Assembly (NCBI RefSeq): GCF_026151205.1
Contig: NC_087072.1
Span: forward strand, 10,764,169-10,828,168
DNA: 64,000 bases
Reading direction: 5' to 3'
Origin: Bolinopsis microptera
Lineage: Eukaryota; Ctenophora; Tentaculata; Lobata; Bolinopsidae
Made by a program: the position numbers and the translations under genes. Below the pieces are notes generated by a model. It worked only from the letters and a program-made list of their open reading frames with translations. It ran no database searches and was not told the DNA's origin. Shown piece by piece: positions 50,301 through 56,300 of this stretch. Position 1 is the first letter of the stretch. Every line of letters starts with the position of its first letter.

Positions 50301-53300
50301 CAGCCATGAATTCAAAGTGAACGGCAAGAAGGTTAAAGCTTCCCCTGGAAACTGCCTGAGTTACAACATCATTTATCTATTCCAATGTAGTTTCTGTGGA
50401 AAGGCTTACGTCGGTCGCACTACTCGCTCTCTACGGGTTAGGACTGGAGAACATAGGGTCAAATATTATAAACTTTAAATGGTGATAAGGTAGATGAAAC
50501 AAGTGATGAATATAGTTTGGGCTTACATTTGTTGGATCATGGTTTTAGACAAAGGGAGGATTTTAACAACATTTTCAATGTGGCAATTATTGATAATTCT
50601 AGTCCTAAAACTTTAGAAGTTCGTGAACATAAATATATTCAACAACTCAAGACTTTAAAACCTTTGGGAATAAACACTATAAAAGTATAAATCCTTTTGG
50701 CCTTCCCTTACTCCTAACATCTTAATATTAATTATATAACCGTTTTAAGAGTGTTCATATTTTTAAAGGAATTTTGGGTTTACTAACTTTTTACAATTTT
50801 TAGGCTTATGTCACTGAAGATGACGCATTGCAACATGTTTGACGATAGCCTGTAAATTGATAGTTTGATCTCAGTATTTACAACAAATCATCTAGCTTGA
50901 TTGATTCAAAGGGAGAATTAAATTCCTCTGTTACACATAGCTATTGTATCAAAATTACACTAGCGTAATCATTCGGAAATCCCCCCCCCCCCTCAGCTGA
51001 TTACGTAATATGTGAACGACCCCCAAGAGGAGAGCTTTTAACTTTAAGAAGCTTAAAACTACAGCTCAGAAGGATGACAGAGACTGAAAAAGTTCATGTT
51101 ATCAAGAACAATAATATTGTTAGCTCTGAATTGGCCAGTGTGCCCGCCCTGGCTAACAATATGAACTGCTTGTTTCACATATCACATCCTGCAATTTGTT
51201 GTACTTTATTAATTGTATTTACTATTTTGGGACCATATAATTGCGGGCGCGGTTTATTGTGCATTACCGTGTTTGAGAATCCGTCAAATATATCATTTGG
51301 AGGCAATTTCTCGACAATTTCTCGCCAACCTGTTAACCCGTACTATAACCAGACTAGAATGGGTCTTAGACTTAGTATTAGTAAGAATCTTTAATCTGAT
51401 TAAAGTGAAAATTCAAAAAAAATGTTTGTGATGGAATTGCAATTTCGTGTGGTCAGCGTCGAATAACCGAAATTAAATTTGCAAAAATAATACAAACTGA
51501 GTCCTTTCAATATAAAAACCTTAATTAGTAACAGACAACGAATGCTATATTTAGAGTACAAGTTTGAAGCTGCTAAATGTGGTGATTTCTATTGTAAAAT
51601 AAAATGGTATCGGATGAACACTGTCAGATCTAAATCGATCAGCTCGCACTGCAGGGCTCGCACTACTAAAGGGACCGCGGAAATGAAAAGTGGGCATTTA
51701 TTAAAGAATCGAAAATCTGCAGCAACTAGCCCGATCTATTAAATTTCTGACATCCCGGCAACTTAATTAACCGGGCACAAAAGAATGCAGGTCTGAATTT
51801 ACGATTTCCCGGCAAGATCTAGGAAATACACTTTTCTTTGGAGTGCTCGATGGATTTATTGGCTGAATCGGTCCGGATTACTGTCTTCCACAATGGTAAC
51901 TTTAATAAATCGGTCAACTTCACGAAAGAAATTGGTTACAAATTACATATTATGTACTAGGAATTTAGATCTAAAAATATTCAATGCACAATTAGCATGA
52001 AGCAAACCAAATTCCAACTCTGACTAGGCACAGCCTTCCGCGAGAGGCACAAGTTATCGTAAACTGTCGTTCAAATAAGCTGGCTGTTGTCTACATCTAC
52101 CTGTGTAAGTGCCCATCACTCAAAACAAAAGAGCTCTAAACTTGGAGTTAAACCACAAACAATGTACCAGTAGCTGATTATAGAAGAGGACAGATTGCGT
52201 GCGGGAAGTTGGAGTTGCAGAGAGTAAGAGAGGGAGGATCCAATGTTACTCCTTACACAGCATGTGTTATAGTTGCAGACTACACTCTACAGTTACATCA
52301 TCCTGGTTAATACAACTATCTGATTATATTAATGAGAATGGCTGATGACTAATATTTGTAGAGGCACCTCGGGTATCAACTCCCTCATTGCCCCTCATTC
52401 GAATATGCGGTGATAAATTGATATATCCTACTGTTAACTAGTCTGTACTATAACAGCCTAAGTTACTAACATTGTTATAGGGGCTTGGTCGGTTGCGGGT
52501 ATATCGTCCAAGTACAAAATTAGACTGCACACATGGTTAGAATCTTAGATTGTAGCATAACAAGATCGCCATATCATTGGATAATGGATATTATCCTACA
52601 TAAATCTCTAAGTTTAGTAAACATTTAGGCTTACATAACCCCGCCCCGACAAACACAAAACATCTGATTTTGTCTAGTTAAGTAAGCACAAGTATTAAAG
52701 CAAAACTCAGCGAACAATTCGCTTATCATGGTACCCCGTTTAAAAGGTTTACATAACCAATAACTGCGCTGCCACCACAAGTTCCTGACTCGGTCTGGTT
52801 GAGAAGCTCACATTAAACCACCCTTCCAGGCACTGCAACCTTCCCCTCTGTGGAAAGTGTTTGGTGAACAGTATGTGCAGTAGTTGTAACAAGGTTCAGG
52901 ACTCGTACAACGCCCTCTGGAGGGAGATAGACGTCTCGCTGGTCCTGTCTTCTAAGGTTAGTGCTATACCGTTCTTTTAGCGTTCTTTTAGCGCTCTTAC
53001 ACGCCATTGAATCTTGGCTGCCAGCCATTCATTTTAGGAGAGATCTTTGAGGCTAATTGTTTTAGAGTTTTACGAGATGCAATTAAAAACGTAACATAGC
53101 ATGTTGAGTGCTTTGTTGGTATGTGGTGGATTCCTTGAAACTATGTGAACAATAGTTTGATTCATGGAAATGATGGTCGGACTACTCACTAGCTTCAGAC
53201 ATATCGGTTGATAAATTATCATCGAATTACATAAGTCCAACTAATACGCATTTTTGGCGGTCTTTTTCGAAATAAGTGCTCAACTTTGATGCGATACAAG

Positions 53301-56300
53301 TTTAAGGCGGATATATTAATATAAGAAAAGCTCAATAACCTAAACAAAGAGAAGACCACTGATTATATAGCGCGTGGGAGCGTGGGACTGACACAGTCAA
53401 GATACAAAAGCTAATGAGCAGTGCACTTCTTCCATGTACAGTGGAACGGCAGCTGTTATGTCTTTAAGGTGTCGTATTACTTGAACTATAATTAGACGTG
53501 AGTACTATTCTTCTCTCATCAAAAGGTGTCAATTTTTCCTTTTTTTGTCTCACCTTTTTGGAGTACAAAAAATCCTGGCAAGTAAGTATGTGTTTTCGAG
53601 ATTCACCCAAAGCAAGAACACAAGATTAAATTAAGAAGTAAAAGTTCGGAGTAGGTGCTATCGTAAATGCATTATTGCGTCATTTGTACTGCTTGGTCAA
53701 ATATATACATTTACCTTTCATGGCTGAACACTATCTTAAGTTTCTTGTCGTATCTGGTTACGACTCTTTTTTATGTTGCATTGTTTCCGCTAGTCCTACA
53801 TGTCCTCATGGGAAACATCATATCTCGATATGGGACCTTGTCCGTACAACTATCATATTCTCTGCAAGATGACGGTCAGTTCAAATTCTGTGGACTTCAA
53901 AACGGCACATATTACGAGTGACGACACTTGGAGTTTTAATTCGCCACAATGGAGCGGGAATATTATGAGAGTGTCATTTATTTGATTATATGATTATTTG
54001 ACGACTTTATTAGGTCAAATAAGATCATCTCATTACGTTTCAGGAGAAGGATTTTGACAACGCGCTTGACGACATGATAACAGCTATCAAAGAACAATCT
54101 CTGTCAACTGTAATGAACCTGTTGGAACATTGCGGCAAATCGTAAGTAATTATTGTAGAATTAACATTTAGATTGGCAACAAAGAGTACGTTTTGAACAT
54201 AATGTAACTACAAGACATATTTCTATAGAGCTTACGGTACCTATGTAAAAAGTAAAACAGGTGGATAACATGGATATTATTAACATGTATTGCCCCTCCC
54301 GCCCTCGCTTATCAACAAGTCATACGTCCGGTGGGGGCTGGGGGACGTTGCAGATGACCTAAAACATGCACTAATTGTAGGTCTGATAGAGCACGCTCTG
54401 TTACAGCTTATAGCTAAATCAAGACGTATTATAGGAGCGAAATCCTTGAATACATCTCTACCTTAAATTCCGGGTTAACTTTGAGTAGTGGAGAAAACAC
54501 AAAGAGTTATAATCCCATTTGCCAGGCTGATTATAAGACAGAAACGATTGTAAAAAACCCCGCATTACTTCCAAAACGACATGTAAACAAAACAAACCTG
54601 TACAATTACCTACAATGACAAATGAAAGAATCCAAAATATCCATGAGTATCTAGAGTTGGGTGTGGGGAGAGACACACAAAATACCGAGTATAATCCAAG
54701 GTATCAAATGTCAGATCCTAATCCCTTGAATGGGATTAAACAGTAATGGTGAGATCCAGTGGCTGAGTGGAAGTGTGGTGGTAGTGAGAGTAGGTATATT
54801 AGGAGGAGGTCCTACTAATGTTGTGAGAGGAGTCATTACATTGATCACATTGTCTGAACTTAGATTCGTTTCCGTGTTTGGTGGAGTGTGATTTGTTCCA
54901 GACTTCAGTTGTTCTCCTTCACGACAAATGAAACTTAGCAAGTTCAAGCTGGACTATGAGTGCCAGAACAATTTGTACCAAGACCCAAATAGTGTTTACC
55001 TCTTTAAGCCTCGTACAAATGGTTGTTTGTGGAGGACCAAGCCAATGAAGATCAATGTTTCCCACCATGTTTCCGCAGAAACATATGAAATCGAAAACTC
55101 TGCCCATGAAATTATCTTGAAATTGAAAATACTGCACAAAAACCAGCTGAAATTGTGGTAAAAACAATATCCAGACTGTACTCTGCACTACGTAATGCTA
55201 AACTCCTTGGTCTCTCTCCCGCAGCCTATATAATGTTTCTAGAGAGCATAGCAACTGTGGAAGCAATGAGGACCTAATGTTTCCTGCAATTTGTGGCTCA
55301 TTATTACATGCGTTCAACTGGAACGCCGTACTAAGCAGCAGTACCTTGCAGTGATAACTTATCCTCCAAATCTCGCGAGAAAATTCAAAGTGATTCGTCC
55401 CCAGCCGCATTTAACAAAAGAGAAATTAAGATACTTACTTTAGAAACGACAAATGTGTCATTTTGAGGTGGCGAAACGCCATTGTGAAGTTGACACTTTA
55501 TTGAGCAATAAGCTCCTGTCATTTCTGAGGCATTCTAACGGTTTAGGTTGATCACAGAATTGTTCCTTCTCCAACAGAGCCATAAACATGACGTAATGTA
55601 GGTGTCATGAATAAAACAATGATATAAACAAACGTCCGCGTGGCATCGGCGAAAATGTTGAATATACAACACAATGCACAATACCTGTACCATTTATATA
55701 GTCCTTGGTTTATCATTCAGGCTTAACCATCATTAATTAGAATTTTGGATTCGGGAGCGACGATTCCCAAAACTCAAAAGACGAATATAAACGGCTCATG
55801 GAATTGAGTAATTAAGAGAACAATACAGTAATATAATACGGTGCTCATTTAAATTAGGAGGAGAATAATTAAAATGAGCTGCGTGGCTCGTAGTTGTGGT
55901 AATAACTAATTATTGGTTTTAAGAAGGAAGTTGTTAGCAAGTTATTGCAGCTTATAGCACTAAACCTGCTCGTTGGTGGACTTATTGGTAAAATTATAGA
56001 TCTCTTTTGGGAGCCCCGGTCAGGTGATCCCACGCTATTATTATGCTTCAAATATTATACTCTTGATAATCGAGATCCGGACATAAGTTTGAAAAGGGTA
56101 AAATCATGATTTTCAAGTTTTTAAGATTGTTACTTGAGAGAATGAGTGGCAGTATTTTAACACCATGACCATGTAACCTCATGAAGCATTACCACTAACT
56201 CCGAGATATACAATTAGGATTCAGGATGTTTAGTTTAGCGAGGTCCAGGTTAATAATTAATATATTAAAGTTATAAAGTTATAATTAGGGTAATAATTAG

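Noticed and set aside
51074-51431. Two overlapping frames just right of the Penelope-like element
   Set aside because: No similarity is recognised and both end without plausible gene structure.
54711-55188. Overlapping open frames on both strands
   Set aside because: Neither strand shows a domain or consistent splice sites, so it is treated as intronic noise.
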